A stretch of DNA of 64,000 nucleotides from positions 529,269 to 593,268 of the forward strand of contig NZ_JAGQDH010000001.1 of NCBI RefSeq assembly GCF_018069895.1, in the 5' to 3' direction. Of this stretch, positions 63,997-64,000 are shown piece by piece. The notes beneath the pieces are model-generated. The model worked only from the letters and a program-made list of their open reading frames with translations, was not told where the DNA came from and ran no database searches. Positions within the stretch are counted from its first letter, which is position 1; the number at the start of each line of letters is the position of its first letter. The position numbers were made by a program, and so were the translations under genes. Source of the stretch: Roseovarius autotrophicus. Lineage in GTDB: Bacteria > Pseudomonadota > Alphaproteobacteria > Rhodobacterales > Rhodobacteraceae.

Positions 63997-64000
63997 CTGG
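63874..64000. mobile_element. End of an insertion sequence, probably IS21 family
   Basis: Starts at TGTCAACGCCGG, where the integrase similarity stops and GC content jumps. Two related 14-base repeats, TAAAATTGGGCCAC (63,888-63,901) and CAAAACTAGGCCAC (63,911-63,924), 23 bases apart, fit the multiple terminal binding sites of IS21-type elements, whose ends begin with TG. The rest runs off the window. Confidence 0.5.
63916..64000 (-). CDS. C-terminus of a putative IS-encoded protein (partial)
   Basis: Reading leftward from the window edge, an open frame of 27 codons ends at TAG 63,918-63,916, inside the second terminal repeat. It contains SYMESAADWPPPATRAPQKP. Its position and direction, ending about 40 bases before the IS terminus, are those of the last gene of an insertion sequence (transposase or its ATPase helper). 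Too short to assign further. Confidence 0.4.
   Translation of the reverse strand, partial: QSPASYMESAADWPPPATRAPQKPQVA

Larger units (their letters stand above)
62519..64000 (+). mobile_element. Left end of an element integrated at tRNA-Asn
   Basis: Directly behind tRNA-Asn the base composition drops and a tyrosine recombinase gene points away from the tRNA, the standard layout of prophages and genomic islands that use a tRNA 3' end as attB. The right end and the second attachment copy lie outside the window. An insertion sequence has entered the recombinase gene. Confidence 0.65.

Noticed and set aside
1..64000. CRISPR arrays, rRNA genes, toxin-antitoxin pairs or a complete defence system
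   Set aside because: No regularly spaced repeats, rRNA sequence or recognisable defence genes were seen on either strand.

Overview
The window is one contiguous stretch of a high-GC, gene-dense alphaproteobacterial chromosome. Its gene content points to the Rhodobacteraceae (Roseobacter/Rhodobacter group): the trpG-trpD-trpC-moaC-moeA block, a tatABC operon, a release factor 2 gene without the programmed frameshift, the pyrH-frr-uppS-cdsA-dxr-rseP block, the alphaproteobacterial HAD-IIA hydrolase next to a MaoC hydratase, and a glycine betaine transporter beside a non-pyrrolysine MttB homologue. Species cannot be named from the sequence alone.

Layout. 1-3.1 kb: end of a quaternary-amine ABC transporter (choW, choV) and an MttB-family methyltransferase, together suggesting uptake and demethylation of betaine-like compounds. 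3.2-8.1 kb: ileS, a group III truncated haemoglobin and a GntP-family permease. 8.2-15.1 kb, all leftward: a two-subunit molybdenum hydroxylase (IorB/IorA type), then moeA, moaC, trpC, trpD and trpG. 15.2-18.8 kb: a divergent polysaccharide deacetylase, an AbrB-type membrane protein and a DUF815 ATPase. 18.8-31 kb, leftward: tatCBA, prfB, PBP1A, an N-acetylmuramoyl-L-alanine amidase, YebC, YmdB, 5-formyl-THF cyclo-ligase, mgtE, a CAP-domain protein, hisN and an XRE regulator. 31-39 kb: quinone oxidoreductase, a LysR gene with the stub of a dehydrogenase behind it, DUF1127, Bax-inhibitor-1, ychF, a DMT exporter, pirin, and an ArgO/ArgP-like pair. 39.3-45.7 kb: envelope and translation block rseP-dxr-cdsA-uppS-frr-pyrH with divergent miaA. 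45.7-54 kb: sugar transferase, an AT-rich gap, acyl-CoA synthetase, DsbA/FrnE protein and an RND efflux operon. 54-62.4 kb: esterase, AlkA-type glycosylase, HAD hydrolase, MaoC, glycosyltransferase, DEAD-box helicase, histidine kinase and metallo-hydrolase.

The last 1.5 kb differs in character. A tRNA-Asn gene is followed at once by a tyrosine recombinase of lower GC content. This is the left junction of an integrated element. The recombinase frame breaks at about 63,874, where the end of an insertion sequence (probably IS21 family) begins and runs off the window.

Features that ordinary annotation would miss: (i) two nearly identical TetR-type operators, 38 kb apart, in front of the molybdenum hydroxylase and the RND pump; (ii) a 24-codon remnant of a short-chain dehydrogenase overlapping the stop of a LysR gene; (iii) a 57-residue small ORF behind the esterase; (iv) a related pair of intergenic repeats flanking the glycosyltransferase and helicase genes; (v) tandem repeats and a palindrome between tRNA-Asn and the integrase. 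I saw no CRISPR array, rRNA, or complete novel defence or biosynthetic system. If the integrated element carries one, it lies to the right of this window.
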